From Lamellibrachia satsuma (taxonomy: Eukaryota > Annelida > Polychaeta > Sabellida > Siboglinidae): a DNA stretch of 64,000 nt. A program made the position numbers and the translations under genes. This document shows, in pieces, positions 34,946 through 51,446 of this stretch. The notes under the pieces are model-generated. The model was not told the origin of the DNA. It saw only the letters and a list, made by a program, of their open reading frames with translations, and did not search any database. The stretch is taken from assembly GCA_033239005.1 (NCBI GenBank), contig BSQZ01000034.1:3456001-3520000 (forward strand). The letters run 5' to 3'. Positions within the stretch are counted from its first letter, which is position 1; each line of letters opens with the position of its first letter.

Positions 34946-35445
34946 TAAAACAAATCGAGTGCAACACCTGCTGATGTATGAATGTATTGTGTTATGTGTT
35001 TTTACCAGTGTTATTACTGACAATGCAATACGTGTCCTTAAAGGAAAATTCCAGTTTTAATGTAATTTTTTAAAAGGAATGTAAAGTTCTAGAATGGAAT
35101 TGATTTGAATTTTATAAATGCAATTTTATAACATTGAAACCTAGACAAATAGCTACCAGGATAATACTATAATTTCTTCGAATTTACATGCGACGGTTTC
35201 TCGCTGTCTAGTGCGGTACTGGAACATTGCTGTGTAGACTGTTTATTCAGATATACAATTAGAAGGTGTGCTCATGTAGCCATTTGTGGCAGTTTTGTCG
35301 TCTTTAATAGAACGGTGACGAGAGAAAAACATTATTTAGGGCTAATTTACATTCGTTTGTGTTTATATCCAAGGAAACGTTCATTAGTATATAAATTTAT
35401 AGCTATGACAAACTGCTACTCGTTCGTAATTTTGATAGGGGATAG

Positions 35446-36165
35446 AAGACCTTCCCATGTCTGCTTGGTTGGCCGCCAGTCGCCTCAACCAGGCGTTAGC
35501 CCGTCTGGTGGAGGTCGTCACCGACTCACTGCTACAACGGAGGCACGGCGGCATGGCGGTGTGTGTCGCAATAACCGACGGCCGCGATCCCTGTTCGATA
35601 ATTTGCGCCAAAGGCAAGAAGCCGGAACGACAGCTGTACTGTGATCTGCACGAACAGGTTCTTCCGCGCCTGAGAAATCTCGTGCAACTGCTGTGGACAA
35701 AGGTTTGTTGGTAAATACCGTTTCGGATTGTTTGTAAAGCAGGAATCATATCATTTTGTTTTGCGTGACGTACACATTGACATGTGGTGGCATGTCTATA
35801 GTTTGCCACACACAACGGACTTTGTAAACACATTCCATTTGACAGTGAAATCAACTATTACTATTAAATGCAATAATAATGTTAGTATTGCGGATTTTCT
35901 ATAAAATTATTTCATTTAAATATAGAATTATTTACAACATAAATTAATATATTTTATATATATTTTTTTCGCTTTAGTTATTTTCGAAGATTTTATTTAA
36001 ATTTAGATATTCAGTAAATAAATCAAACGTCAACTGATAGAAAGGTCGTGCTTTTCAGATAACGGATCCCACAACCACGTATTGCAGCTGTACGCTTCGA
36101 CTATGCTCGAGTACTCACAGGAACAGATGTCGCTGAACGCAGAACGTTTTGTTGATGATGATTGA
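35446..36165 (+). pseudogene. Copy C: broken copy of the helical family (exons 4 and 5 only)
   Basis: 35446-35702 matches exon 4 (residues SAWLAASRLNQ, RHGG, TDGRDPC, PERQLYC, donor GTTTGT) but has two extra bases near its 5' end, which breaks the phase-0 join unless another acceptor is used. 36059-36165 matches exon 5 (LQLYASTMLEYSQEQ, TGA) after a TTTTCAG acceptor. It lacks about 46 nt of the exon start and is also out of phase. I find no exon 1, 2 or 3 upstream in 31-35.4 kb. The four exon-4 cysteines remain. It is most simply a partial, decaying duplicate; a rescued divergent gene cannot be excluded without transcripts. Confidence 0.7.
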
Positions 36166-37164
36166 CGCAATACTCCATAAAGAGATACAATCTTTCTTGG
36201 ATCTGGCCAGAAATATGTGTACACAGGAACAATATATAAAACAAAGACATTGCAAAAAAACAAAAGCGAATAAAAACAAATGGTGCACTATGTACAGAAA
36301 CTAGAGGATTCGGGCGGTGCAAGGCTACTGTTTCCCTGATGGCTGGCATGGCGACACACAGGGAGGCTGGTAGTGATGGGGTGATGTGTAGAAGTAGAGG
36401 TGATGGTGTTCTGTACCACATGGATACTGCCCAAATGTAGCATATGTGCATTAATAGTCGGTGTGGCTGTTTTGGTATATTTAATCAAGTCGACCAAACC
36501 CGGCCGCAGACATACTCTTCAATGCAGCCAAACCCAGTCCAAAATTTCATCGTATTTCGATTTATTCAAGTGGCGCGCTCTGGCGGATAGTTTAGAGAAT
36601 ATACTGTGCCTGGATGCACAGGCCCCACGTTTTCCCGTATCTAGTCAAATAACTGGGAACCAGGTTATTTTAAATGGCCGAGGTCTATAGGGTTAAGCGG
36701 ATGTTCGATGCTGTTGGACATGTGAGGCTTAAATAACTAACCTGAACGCGCACATATAGCGAATGAAAGTGGCATTTTCTTAACTATCTACATCAGCAAT
36801 CCTGTCTTGTCATATTAATAATAATTAATGTCATTATTGTTATTATTATTATTATTTTATTTGTATTATTAGTATTACATACTCAGGGAATAGGTATATT
36901 TTCACATGTATATTTGCAAAACTTGTTCAATATTTGCAATACTTATAGGAAATTGTCATTCTGTATTACAAGTAATTTGAATACTTTAAAAAAGTATTGT
37001 GCCTACCTCTGCTTTCATGTAGGTATACATTGTCCACTTGGCTTTTGTGATGGTCTTACTCTGGTCATATTAGGATGTTAGTCACCACATTTTCAAACAA
37101 GAAAATGCGTGTAGCTTCTTTGCTAATAATGTTCGAATAAAATTTCATGCTGGCAAACGAGAAT

Positions 37165-37545
37165 GACTTGGGTTGTATGTTCGATCAGAATGCGCACTCT
37201 GTGGATATTGATGTATGGTGATATGTTCGGTTAGAGTGCGCACGCCGTTAATATATGTGTTTGGTGATACGTTCGTTGGGAACGCAGACTCTGTGGAGAT
37301 TGGTGTCTGGTGGCATGCACGTCGTGGAGATATATGTCTGGTAATGCGTTCGGTGAGAATGCGCACTATGCGGAAATTGATGTTTGGTGATATATTCTGA
37401 TATAGTGCGAACGCCGTGGAGATATATTTCTGGTGATATATTCGGCCAGTATGGGCATGCCGTCGCAGTAAATGTCTGGTGATTTGTTTGGTGAGAGTGC
37501 GCAATCTGTGGAAATAAATGTCTTGTGATATGTTCGGTCGGAGTG
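37165..37545. repeat. Degenerate ~46-bp tandem repeat, about eight copies
   Basis: Repeated TGGTGATATGTTCGG, AGAGTGCGCACGCCGT and GGAGATATATGTCTG segments with much divergence. The minus-strand frame through it is a repeat artefact. Confidence 0.8.
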
Positions 37546-38260
37546 TAGTTAATAATATGAAAATCCGTCGACTGTTTCCGAGTGTTCCACTAGGAGGGGT
37601 AACTGTTTAGATTCACTTAGCTTCTCGAGGTAGGATTTTCTTATCTGATGTTTTCTATATCCCGAGGTGGCAGCACTATAGCTTGCTAGCTGTTGCTGTT
37701 TCAGACTTATTTCGCTAAATTCGACCCTATTTTGTGTCGCTTATGCGACAGCTCGTTATTACACATTCGTTACTTAGTTTCGTTGAAATAGTAGTAGTAG
37801 TGGTAGTGGTTGTGGTAGTGGAAGTAGTTGTTGTTGTAAATGGGTGCTGTTCATGTTGTTGTAATGACGTAAAACACATTATATTATAACATGTATTTGA
37901 AAAAAAGCATACATAATAAGTTCACACTGATACACATTATGTAATAAATATAATAATAAATATGAATAAGGCACGTACAAATATATCATAATACATTTGA
38001 TAAATGAATCACACAATTTATGTGCTCGAAATTAAGTTCTTCATAACACTAATCTAATTAGTGACATTAACCGAGGCTACGTACGGTAACAATATTTCTC
38101 TTATGGTAACAAAACGCATTTTCTATGCATACATTTGTAAATCATGCAATACATCACACAATGTATTTTTCTCGAAATAATACTCTTCATAAAAATGTAG
38201 TTATTGACACTAACCGAATATCGGTGAAATAACAGTATTACTGTAATGGTAACACAACGC

Positions 38261-38304
<44 letters not shown>

Positions 38305-38833
38305 CATAATACAAAAATTATATGAAACATTTGCGCACATGTTTACATAACAACACGTATGTACAGTATACCTATGTTCTAATATCTCAAAGCAAGTATA
38401 AAATACCAGCAACGTTTCGCAAATATTATTTAATCGTGATGGAAATTGAAATTAGTAAATGAAAAATGTTATTAGTAAATGGTGCATTTTCGGTATTAAC
38501 GAACGAGAATAATTTCTACGAGGAATGCAAAGACTAAGTCTCTCGTCCGCTATTTTGGGAAAAAACGCCAAGGTTGAGTCATACCCATTTCTTTCAATTG
38601 CATATAACTATGTATATTACGCCTTCATACAGATTGACATATTTCTCAGAACTTTCAAAAACTACAAATAGTTTGGAGGATAACAACTAACCATGAATAA
38701 TGTATGTAATGTATTGACCAATGCATGTAATACTATTAGCAATGGTGACAATATTGCTGGGGAAAGCTGACTTAGTCATCTGGTTAAAGTCTCATTCGGT
38801 AGGTGGCGCACGTAGTGACGAATATTCGGCTTA

Positions 38834-41797
<2,964 letters not shown>

Positions 41798-42589
41798 CTG
41801 CAAGGTCAAGCGAGGCGAGTAAAATACAGAGTTTAGTTGTAAATGCGTGCGTGAGTGTTTCGCCATTTGTACGTATGTACGTAAGTTTATAGTGCGACAA
41901 TATATTCGTCTATACACAGTGTTGAACATGAAAAAAAATGTATCTAGAAATATATATAATAATCAGAAATCCTGCTCATTTGGTCATGATCCGGTTACCA
42001 CTACCTATAGCTATCACATATTGAATTCAAACTCATTCATTTGTCAATGATATTATCGCAGTTATACTCATGTGTGCTAAAACCTGGCACTCAGCCTCAG
42101 GAATGTGATTGCGAAATCACAGCACATTTCTATGCAGACACGCACCAGCTCTTTGAACGTGGAAGCTAATGAAACAACGTATAGAATGTCTGTATGTATT
42201 TATCTAACGCGCCAAGCAGTTGCGTTTTCTTTCTTGGGTAATACTTCATTGATGATATGACTTAGCTTAATCTTATGTTGATAGTATTTGCCCAGTGGTA
42301 TCTTCCTAAGGATATAGCAGCGCTGGGGAAACAGCTTCCCTTTTTGTTAAGATCGTCGATATATGAGTAGCCTTATTTCTTAGTATATTTTTTTAATAAA
42401 TAGTTTTAATAACATGCACAGTCACTTTAATAATAGGGTCAGTGCGTTCGTTAAGATCGTCGATATATGAGTAGCCTTATGTCATAGTGTATAGAGCCGG
42501 ACTAACTTTGCCACTTTTCGCTGAATTTTGACAGAATAATTTCATAATGTAATAGTTTGTCCAATGATTTCAGCGACACGTTAAGTTAC

Positions 42590-42830
42590 ATTTGTACACA
42601 TTAGCTAACATGTCGTAGTCGATACATGTACATGTGTACACATTAGCTAACATGTCGTAGTCGATACATGTGTACACATTAGCTAGCATGTCGTAGTCGA
42701 TACATTTGTACACATTAGCTAGCATGTCGTAGTCGATACATGTGTACACATTAGCTAGCATGTCGTAGTCGATATATGTGTACACATTAGCTAACATGTC
42801 GTAGTCGATACTGGATAGGTTCGGTAGGTT
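42590..42830. repeat. ~36-bp tandem repeat, about six copies
   Basis: Units of GTACACATTAGCTAACATG followed by TCGTAGTCGATACATGT, each with the near-palindrome TGTGTACACA. It ends in a short GGTTCGATA repeat. Confidence 0.93.
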
Positions 42831-43609
42831 CGATAGGTTCGATAGTTCGTGAAATTAGTCTGAAGTGAGACGAGCAAAAGGAATAATAAAGGAATAATAA
42901 ATTATATTTCAACATGCACGGTGTTCTGGTCAGAACTGAATAATTTGTCTTGTTTCGATGGCAATATATATACAGGTCAAGGTATCGGTAATCACCTAGT
43001 GGAGAATGCAGAAAAAAATTTCCCCGTCTTCGGATTCCATTCACTAATTCACCAGGATCCCGGAAATAAAAATTGGAGCCACAGCAATGCTAAGAAAGAT
43101 CTAAGCGGCGCCAGGATTGCCGATGATGTCATGTTATTGGCTTCATAGCTTGGATATACTTCAAAGGTTAACCATATCCGAGAACAAACAACAATCGAAC
43201 GTTCCAAAACGGGGAAGGTGATAATCCCCCTCCTCCGATAGGACGAAACCATTTATGTAGAAACTGCATGTGCAAATCCACAGAAAAATATTTTTACTAA
43301 GGTGGTAATTTCACTAAATGTATCATCACGACGAGACTGAACAAGTAGTTTTGTGTATAAAAGTGCAATCTTCCAATACAGTTCATGACTCAGTATTAGT
43401 CACACATCAAATGTGGTTAGCGTATTGTCGTAAGGTTAGAGTATGTATTTGTACGTACGTACGTACGTAGTACGTAGTACGTACGTACGGTGTAATACGT
43501 ACGTACGTTCGTATGCGGAATGTTGCAAGTTAAAGCAGAGTGTTGGTGTAAGATAATACCTCCGGTGTAGTGCGTATTATAATGTTATAAATAACATTCG
43601 ATAATCTTC

Positions 43610-46310
43610 GCCAGCTTTACTGGTGGGCGTTACGTGGATATCCCTTATCGCATTACATCTCACATTAACAAAAAACGCGTGCGAGCCAGCAATGCAGGTC
43701 AATAGTTCAGCATCTTACCTGTAATTACAAATATTGAAAGAGGCTCCGGCGGTACTTCCTAGTCGAAGGTTTCTTGTGGTCGAAACCATAAGTGTGCCTA
43801 ACCACCAACGTCTACAAATTCAGTTACATTATCTCAGGGCGAATATATATATGTTTCGTTTGTTTTCATCGCCTTGGTATCTCGTATCATCAATGGAAAA
43901 TACATTTCTTTGAAAAAGTACTAATAAATCTGTCGTGGCAACAATGAAGTCCACCACATGGTCTCTAACTAACTTGTCTAATAATTTGCATACTTAAGAA
44001 ATTGACAGAAAGAGATCTCGTAAATAGTCAATCATCATTTGACAGATCGTTTGAGGGGTTTATAATTACAGATTGCTATGTGTTAAATATATGCCATTAG
44101 TTCTTTGAACATCATGTGTAGATCAGTCGTTGATGCTGTGTTGTGTTGTGTGTTGACTGCTATCTCACGAATGTACAATAGGCGTGTGTCAGTCGTCTTT
44201 CCGTGGGTACCAAACATCGATACAAAGCTACTCCCCCACTGCTAAACGTGTAGTCTTGTCAGTCGCGATTAATGGTAAAGGTGTACGCATCTCTTATTAA
44301 GAGTCATACAACTTAACGAACATGCATATATGCTTTGATGTGTGAATAGCCATGCATTTCGATTTAATGCAACCTAATGCTGCGCGACGCGTTAACGCTA
44401 TCGACAAAATATGAACCCTCTTTGAAAACTTCTGGCTACTGCCCTGTTTATAATGTGCTATATCTATTTTGGCAAGGACTAAACAATGGGCCAAAGGCAA
44501 GTCATCACACGCACACGCACGCACGCAAGCACGCACGCACGCACACACACACACACACAGACACATGAAGTAACGTAGTTTGGCGACAAATCACCTGGTT
44601 GAACCATGTAATTACCAAATGTTCCAATAGGTTGGTGCATTGAGTTCACTGCTTAGACGGACTCGACCCGCTCAACAACACCGTGATTCATGTTCTAGTT
44701 TGAAGAAAGTCATCATTTGAATTACCCGTTAACATTAACGTTTGTCACATTTATTTCGTTCTAGTTGTTTCACCTCGTCGTTTTGGGGATAACACTAAAC
44801 ATTTTGTAATACAACATTTCATTTGTGTGAGTCCTGTGAACTGCCCCGTTGGCTCAATGGGGCTTCATTATAACTCGGGGTCGTTGCGGTCACAGACCCG
44901 GACTGTCACTGGAGAACATTGGGGTTCGAGTATACTTAAAGGTAAAAAAAGGTAAACTAACGTTCTTATATAGCGCGGTATCCAGTCCGTAGGACCGCTC
45001 AAAGCGCTTTACACTTCACCCCCTGGCAGACCTGTTCATTCCATGGCCATCTCAACTTCTCTGGGAAGCATTCAGCCACGCTGCAATTGCGCGAAAACAT
45101 TTATACAGCAGAGCGAAATGTGGCAACGTGGGGTGATCAAACTTGCCAAAGGTTCGAAACGACCGCATTGGGATTTGAAACCGGGTTCTCTCGATTGAGA
45201 GTCCGGCCTTCTAACTAATATGCCATCGCGCCCACTTACTGCCGAGTCGAAACTTGTGCAATTTGTTTCACCCCACACTGTGTCTGTGGCTTTCGGAAGA
45301 GACACTCAAAGCGATTGGTCCTTTCCAACTGGTGTCTGTGCCAGGGAGGTGCACGATTTCATACAAATAAATAAAAAATCTGCATTGTCTCAAAAAGTCA
45401 ATGGTCCCGATCCAACAAAACAAAAAGGGATGCTGCATTAGCAACTACCAAAGACTTGCTTTGACAATGGAGTAAGCACAACGAACGCCTTGTCTAGGCG
45501 GATTTCGGCGCCATATAAGACGACGTTATTGTTTTTCTATGAAGACACGGCTTGATTATATTACTACAATGTTGCTATCTACAATCAATATCACGACAAC
45601 GACTATCTTCCTGAATACGTCTTATCCTGACACAATTCCACTGATCAGGTGCATCACCAAAACCACGAGTCTTAAGGCACCTTCCTGCATGAGGCCCACT
45701 CGTATTACAAACTCTTACCACCGCTAAGCTTGTAGCCAGTTTGAAGCTTGTGACTTCACTAACCTGTTTTAAGAATACATATCTGGATGTCTACACTGTA
45801 TTCGTATCAGTCTTGATCAATGGTGAAGGTATTGGTCTTTTTATTAAGCTCTTCACACCGTTTGATATACATACGTAGATGTTGTGATACGTTACTAATA
45901 CAATTAAATTAAAATAAATGTTTAAACTGTTATGTTATCCATACATTATTAAAAAGCAACAGTGCCGTAATGAGCGAGCCACACATTTATGTACTGTAAG
46001 TTAATAATAATTAACACCTTCGACAAAATATGAACCCCTTTGATACATATGTGAGTCATGAGGTAATGCAGCGAAGCGGTGTAGTTTGGCGACTAATGAC
46101 CCGGTTGAACCATCTGATTAGAACATTTACCATATGGACGGAGCATTGAAAGTGCCTTAACGACATATCTATGTTTCAAGGAAGGACTAATCATCACTCT
46201 GAATACCCATTAGCTTTAATGTTTGCTACAATTATGTCATGTCAGTGGCAGGTTGTTTCAGCTCAGCGTTTTGCGATAACCCTAAAAAATGTGACATTTA
46301 ACAGAGATCT
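43610..46310 (+). repeat. Direct segmental duplication, left member
   Basis: Matches 55155-59250 in the same orientation in several colinear blocks: 43610-44120 with 55155-55735; 44210-44580 with 55960-56470; 44870-45540 with 56480-56860; 45600-45760 with 58050-58220; 45830-46300 with about 58260-58430 and 58800-59230. Insertions that differ between members include the SINE at 44941-45237 (left only), the (TC)n and long (AC)n tracts (right only) and the minisatellite element near 57.7 kb (right only). No gene is seen. Confidence 0.75.
44941..45237 (-). mobile_element. tRNA-headed SINE (type 1), inserted after the direct duplication
   Basis: Same family as 6033-6378. The duplicate locus near 56555 is empty, reading straight from GGGGTTCGAGTCTACC into TACTGCCGAGTCG. 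Flanking short ACTTA-like duplications are visible at both ends. Confidence 0.75.
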
Positions 46311-46660
46311 GCCCCAGCTCAGCGGTCTATGCGGTTAGAACAGCGGACTATCGATCAAGAGGACCGGGGTTCTAGTTTACAGCTGTTTCGAAACATGGGC
46401 AATTTCCTTCACCCCACTTTGCTTGTGTCTTTCTGAAGATACATTAAAAATCGTTGGTCCCGTCTACCTGGCGTCTAAACCAGGGGAAGTAAACTATTCA
46501 CACAAGGAAACTGAAACAACTTGACCTGGACTCACAGGGTCAATCATCTCGATCTATGAAAACCCACACGGGCGCTGTGTTAGTTGTTGTTAACGACTTG
46601 CTTTGGCAATGGAGAACGCACCGTGAGTACCTTGTCTAGGCGGGTAACGGCGCCATACAA
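46310..46660 (+). mobile_element. tRNA-headed SINE (type 2)
   Basis: The head CCCCAGCTCAGCGGTC...CGGTTAGAACAGC has an A-box and GGGGTTCTAG a B-box. The body includes GGGCAATTTCCTTCACCCC, and the 3' part ends in GGCGCCATACAAGACGATG. Related copies are at 44838-45540 (with a type 1 SINE inside it), 56480-56860 and 59255-59620. It is not a functional tRNA. Confidence 0.6.
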
Positions 46661-46759
46661 GACGATGTTGTTAATATTATACGAAGACACGGCTTTATTA
46701 TATAACTACAAGATTACCATGCTCAACCGTTAGCATATCAAACAAGAGATTTAACAAGA

Positions 46760-49700
46760 TTGAACAAGATTGCCATCCCAAACAACAAGTTCCAGATGGC
46801 AAGTGGGCAAGGAAGCCATTGGCTTATCGAAAGTCCAACGATTTTCTCATCTATGTGTAGCCCGCCCTTATCAGATATCTGTCAATTCTACTTTTAAACA
46901 TATTCACACTACTAGCAATAACACAATCATTTGGCAATTTGTTCCATTCATGTATCACTCTCTGTGAGAAAGACTACTTTCTCATGTCCAACCTACTCTG
47001 CTCCTTAACCAATGCTGCTTTGTGTCCTCTGGTTCTACTGCCTTCTTTAAGTTTGAAGAACATATTCCTATCAACATCCTCATAACCGTTCACTATTTTA
47101 AACACTTCTATTTGGTCTCCTCTTAGTCTCCTGGTCTCTAGTGTTGTCAAACAACATTGTAATAAGCGACTTTCGTAACTAAGGTCTCTCAATTCTGGAA
47201 TCATTTTAGTTGCTCTTCGTTGTATTCTTTCTAGCTTGTCCTTTTTACGATATGGCCTCCAGGCTTGAATACAATATTCCATATGTGGTCTAACTATTGC
47301 TTTGTACAGGGGTACAATTAGCTGTTTCTCCTTATACATGATAGTTCTCCTAATTATCCCTAGAATTTGATTTCCTTTCGAAGCAGCAATCTCGCATTGC
47401 TCTGAAACTTTCATATCAGCACTAATTGTTACTCCTAAGTCCTGTTCTTGTGTGGTTCTACCTAGTACAGCATCCCCCATTTTATATTCTTCGTCCATGT
47501 TTCCATGTCCTATGTGTATGCATTTACAATTCCCAAAATTTAATAACATTTGCCATTTTTCTGACCATTTAACTAATTTATCTAGATCATCCTGTAAACT
47601 TTGTTTATCTGTATCATTAATAACCTTTCTGAATACTTTTGTGTCATCTGCAAATTTTAGTACTTCCAAATCATTTATATATTAAAACCAGTATAGGGCC
47701 TAATACTGATCCCAGGGGTACCCGACTCAAAACCGGTTTCCAGTTTGAAATCTCAGCATCTACTATTACTCTCTGTCTTCTGTGTGTAAGCCACCTTTCT
47801 ATCCAGTTGATTACATCATTACCTATACCATGGGCTTTTAGTTTAAGTAACAATCTTTCATGTGACACTTTATCGAAGCTTTCTGAAAATCTAAGTAGAT
47901 AACATCCACTGGTGACATGTCATCTACCCACTTTGTAATTTCGTCCAAAAAACATAAGATATTGGTTAGACATGACCTTGCTTTTAGGAATCCATGTTGA
48001 CATGTATTTATTCAGTTATGTTTTACAAGGAATTCAACCATGTGGTTTCTAATTACTGTTTCGAGTAATTTACATACAACTGATGATAAACTCACTGGTC
48101 TTTAATTATCTGGCTTGTTCCTCGATCCCTTCTTAAATAGCGGCGTAATATTTGCTTCTTTAAATTCTGAAGGAACTATTCCTTCTTCTAGTGACAAGTT
48201 AAACAATTTTGCAAGTGGTGTACTAGTTTGCTCAACAATTTCCTTAAGCAGTTTTGGTGGTAGCCCATCAACTCCAGGTGATTTATTATCTTTCATCTTC
48301 TTAATTTTCTGTGTTATCATTTCAGGAGTTACAAATAATTGCCCTAAATGTTCTGATTTATTGCCCTAAAATTTAGTAAATGGAACTGGAAGTGAGCTGA
48401 TATCTTCTGTGGTAAAAACTGAGCTGAAATACTCATTCAGGACCTCTGCCATTTGAAACCCGTCTGAAATTATGTTTTCCCTGTTGTTTTCCAGTGGTCC
48501 GACCTTATCTCGAACTTTCTGTTTACTCCTTACATAAGCTAATTTTTTATATTACCTGCCAATTTATTTTCAAAGGTTCTTTTAGATTTTCTAATTTCAG
48601 TTGTAGCTAGGTTAAGTGCTTCTTTGTAATTTGCACAGTCTTCATCCTTTCTGGTATGCCTATAAACCATCCACATAGTTTGCTTAAACACTATTTTTCT
48701 AATAGCTTCTTTTGACAAGTGTTTCTTTCTAGACCGTTTTCCTTGTTTTTTCAAGGGAACAAATTTATTGATGGAACTCTCAATTTCATATTTTAGAATA
48801 GTCCAACATTCAATTGCGGTCTTATTCATCAGCATGTTATTCCAATCTAGCTTTGATAAATATTTTCTCATATCTTTAAAGTTACCTTTGTGGAAGTTTC
48901 TCCTATACGTTTTTTTATTTTTACTTTCTGATTTTACATTGATGTCAAATGTATTTCAATGTGGTCACTGTTACTCAATGGTTCATGTATGTTTACATTG
49001 TCCACTAATTCTTGTTGTGATGATAACACTATATCTAATACATTTTCTCCCCTGGTTGGTTCTAGCACTTGCTGAGTAAGAAAGCTATCCTAAAAATAGA
49101 AATTGTTGGTCCTCAATCCCTGTGCTCTCTAGAGATTTCCATTGTATGTGTCCATGGTTAAAATCTCCCATTATGATACTGATATTACTAACTTCCTTTA
49201 TAGCATTTTGTACTTTTGTGTTATCCTCTTTGTTTATGTTTGGACTTCGGTAAACTAATCCAATAGTTAATTTTGAATTTCCTGAAACTATTTTGCACCA
49301 AACAGCTTCATCGTAATCTGCTTTCCTTTCTAATTTTATTTCGTAAACCTGAATAGATTCTTTAACATATAAAATAACTCCCCCTCCCTTCTTCCCATTC
49401 GATCTCTCCTAAACATTACGTATCCTGTCAATCCTAATTCAGCATCTGTTATGTTTGTGTTGGCCCATGATTCAGTAACACCAATTATGTGAGGGTCAAT
49501 ATCTTCTACCATAATGTTTAATTCGTTTTTCTTATTTACAATACTCCTCTCTATAATCTGCTTCAGACATGTTTTTTGGACATTTTGTTATTGGTTTATC
49601 TGCACTAATCACCTCTTGTCCTGCTTGAGGCATCTCTAAGTAACCCTCCTGCGCTTCTAGTTTAAATAGGGTTTACTACCAAAAATATTAGTTATGCTAC

Positions 49701-50311
49701 CCTTGCCACTGTCTACTGCTGCTGTGAGTCCATCCGCAAACACTGCTGCCCCCTTTCCACTAAGATGAAGCCCGTCCTTCATGTACATATCAGCCCTTCC
49801 AACAAAACTTCCCCACAAATCCACAAAACAAACTTCCTCTTCCCTACATAGCTTCTCGACAAGCATGTTAATTGCCACCCCGGCAATTTCGATATCTATG
49901 ACCCCTCCTTCCTATTACTGGTAAAATCCCTGACAGTATCACCTGCTCAACCCGCGTCTGCTGTAGTGTTCTGACCAAATTCCTGTATTTCCAAACTACG
50001 GCAGTTGTACCCTCCCTCTCTACATTATTTGTCCCTACGTGTACTAAAACGGATCCACCCTTGCCCGAACCCACGATGTTTTCTACCCTCTCAGTTATCG
50101 CCTCTATTTTGGCCCCAGGCAAGCAAACTACCACGTCATCTCCCTTGTTTAAGACTCTGTCGGCCTTCCTAACTATTGAGTCCCCCACAAACACACTCGC
50201 TCTCTTTCTCACCCCCTCTATCAGTGCCTCGGAATAGCTCTTCCGATGCATTCTCTCTATCACATTCTGCCATGCAGCCTTGTCACTTGGTGACAAGGCT
50301 GCCATGTACAA
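46760..50311 (-). mobile_element. CR1-like non-LTR retrotransposon, nearly complete but decayed
   Basis: Minus strand, 5' to 3'. ORF1 (50311-49868 and 49878-49657, one frameshift) is an SGNH-hydrolase/esterase-type protein: FVGDSIVRKAD, VHVGTNN, and DGLHLSGKG for the catalytic Asp-x-x-His region. A decayed endonuclease region follows (about 49640-48900). The reverse transcriptase is split over 48871-48539, 48320-48102 (KDNKSPGVDGLPPKLLKE), 47868-47671 (PLGSVLGPILVLIY) and 47669-46974 (KFADDTKVF catalytic box, then the LGV and RPHMEYCIQAW motifs). The 3' UTR ends near 46760. An esterase ORF1 is a known CR1/L2-clade feature. Frameshifts and stops rule out activity. Confidence 0.85.
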
Positions 50312-50425
50312 CAGTTACTATGTACAACAGGCTGCCATGTACAACAGTTACTATGTACAACAGGCTGCCATGTACAACAGTTACTATGTACAACAGGCTG
50401 CCATGCACAACATATACTAACAAAA
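50276..50425. repeat. Hairpin and 33-bp tandem repeat at the LINE 5' boundary
   Basis: CAGCCTTGTCAC TTG GTGACAAGGCTG is a perfect inverted repeat at about 50276-50302. It is followed by about four copies of a 33-bp unit (GGCTGCCATGTACAACAG, TTACTATGTACAACA). It overlaps the start of LINE ORF1 and may be its 5' UTR. Confidence 0.85.
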
Positions 50426-50499
50426 TGTATACAGTGGAACCCTGCACAACGATAACCCATCAATGAAATTTCGCACCACAGTACCCACGGATGGGGGGA

Positions 50500-51440
50500 A
50501 ATTACTTGAACTCATTCCATTGCTTAAAGGTTATGGTTAGGGTTAGCGGTTAGGGTGACTAAATGTGGGGAGGCCTCGTCGAATAAACGATAACAGCAAA
50601 TTAGTGGTGGGCCGGTCTGCAGCTGTATAAATAACATTCTACCAGCAGGAAGTATCCGCCGGCCTGATGTCTATTTAGGTGTATCAGCGTGTCCAACAAA
50701 GACCATGTACACCAGTAGTTATGACTACGCACACCCACCAAATCATACTTCACGGCTTCGAAATGGTACCAAATTAAAGACTCTACCGATTCACTTCACG
50801 GCTGTAAATATTAAACCACCATTGTTGCTGGGTCTATTTCACGTCTGCATCATTTGATTTGCGACGCGAAGCTTGTAATCATAGGAAGAAAGCCTTAGTT
50901 TTACGGCATCCATTCCGTGTGACAATTTGCAGTACAAGCAATATTCATCTTCCTGCTTTTGCATGTAGTTTTCGGTGGTTGAAATTACGTACTCCTGTGG
51001 CAACAGTGCACCGTTATTACAGGTGTGAGTCCCCAGGCATAAGTTACAAGTCGGCACAAGATGTGATTGTTGTGGCGTCAACTATGAAGAATGAGTCATA
51101 GTACAGGCAACAAGAGCGGGTTGAGATCACGCAGCGCTGAAGCAAATAACGTCATCTCTGTAAAAAAAAACTCATTCGCTCAAACCGTCAATTATGGCGC
51201 GTCGTTCGCCAAGTCGTATGTAGAAAGCCGAATTAATGGTAGTGCTAGTGTAGCGCTTTGTCAAAGGTGGCAACTGATACTGGCTTGGTGGTTCTGTATC
51301 ACAGGGTCGGCGGCGGGACATGGCTCTCTCGCTTAACACAAGTTGTTTACTTGATTATTATTATTATTATGATTGTTGTTGTTTTTTTCAGTTGTTTTTT
51401 GTCTTTGTTATTGTTTTTGTTGTTGTGAACAGGTATTGTG
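50500..51440 (+). repeat. Dispersed repeat module, copy 1
   Basis: Direct duplicate of about 59745-60640: shared GGAGGCCTCGTCGAATAAA, GGGCCGGTCTGCAGCTGTA, GACGCGAAGCTTGTAAT and GGGTCGGCGGCGGGACATGG, ending in a TTATTATTATT/TTGTTGTT tract. Part of it also occurs at 14680-15010. Short TTAGGG-like repeats lie near 50527-50555. No gene is supported. Confidence 0.7.
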
Positions 51441-51446
51441 AGTTGT

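Noticed and set aside
44838..45240. tRNA genes suggested by A- and B-box motifs
   Set aside because: The arms do not fold into a cloverleaf with a paired acceptor stem, and the same heads recur with SINE bodies.
50527..50560. Telomere-like TTAGGG repeats
   Set aside because: Only two or three imperfect units, shared with the duplicate at 59820 as part of a dispersed repeat.
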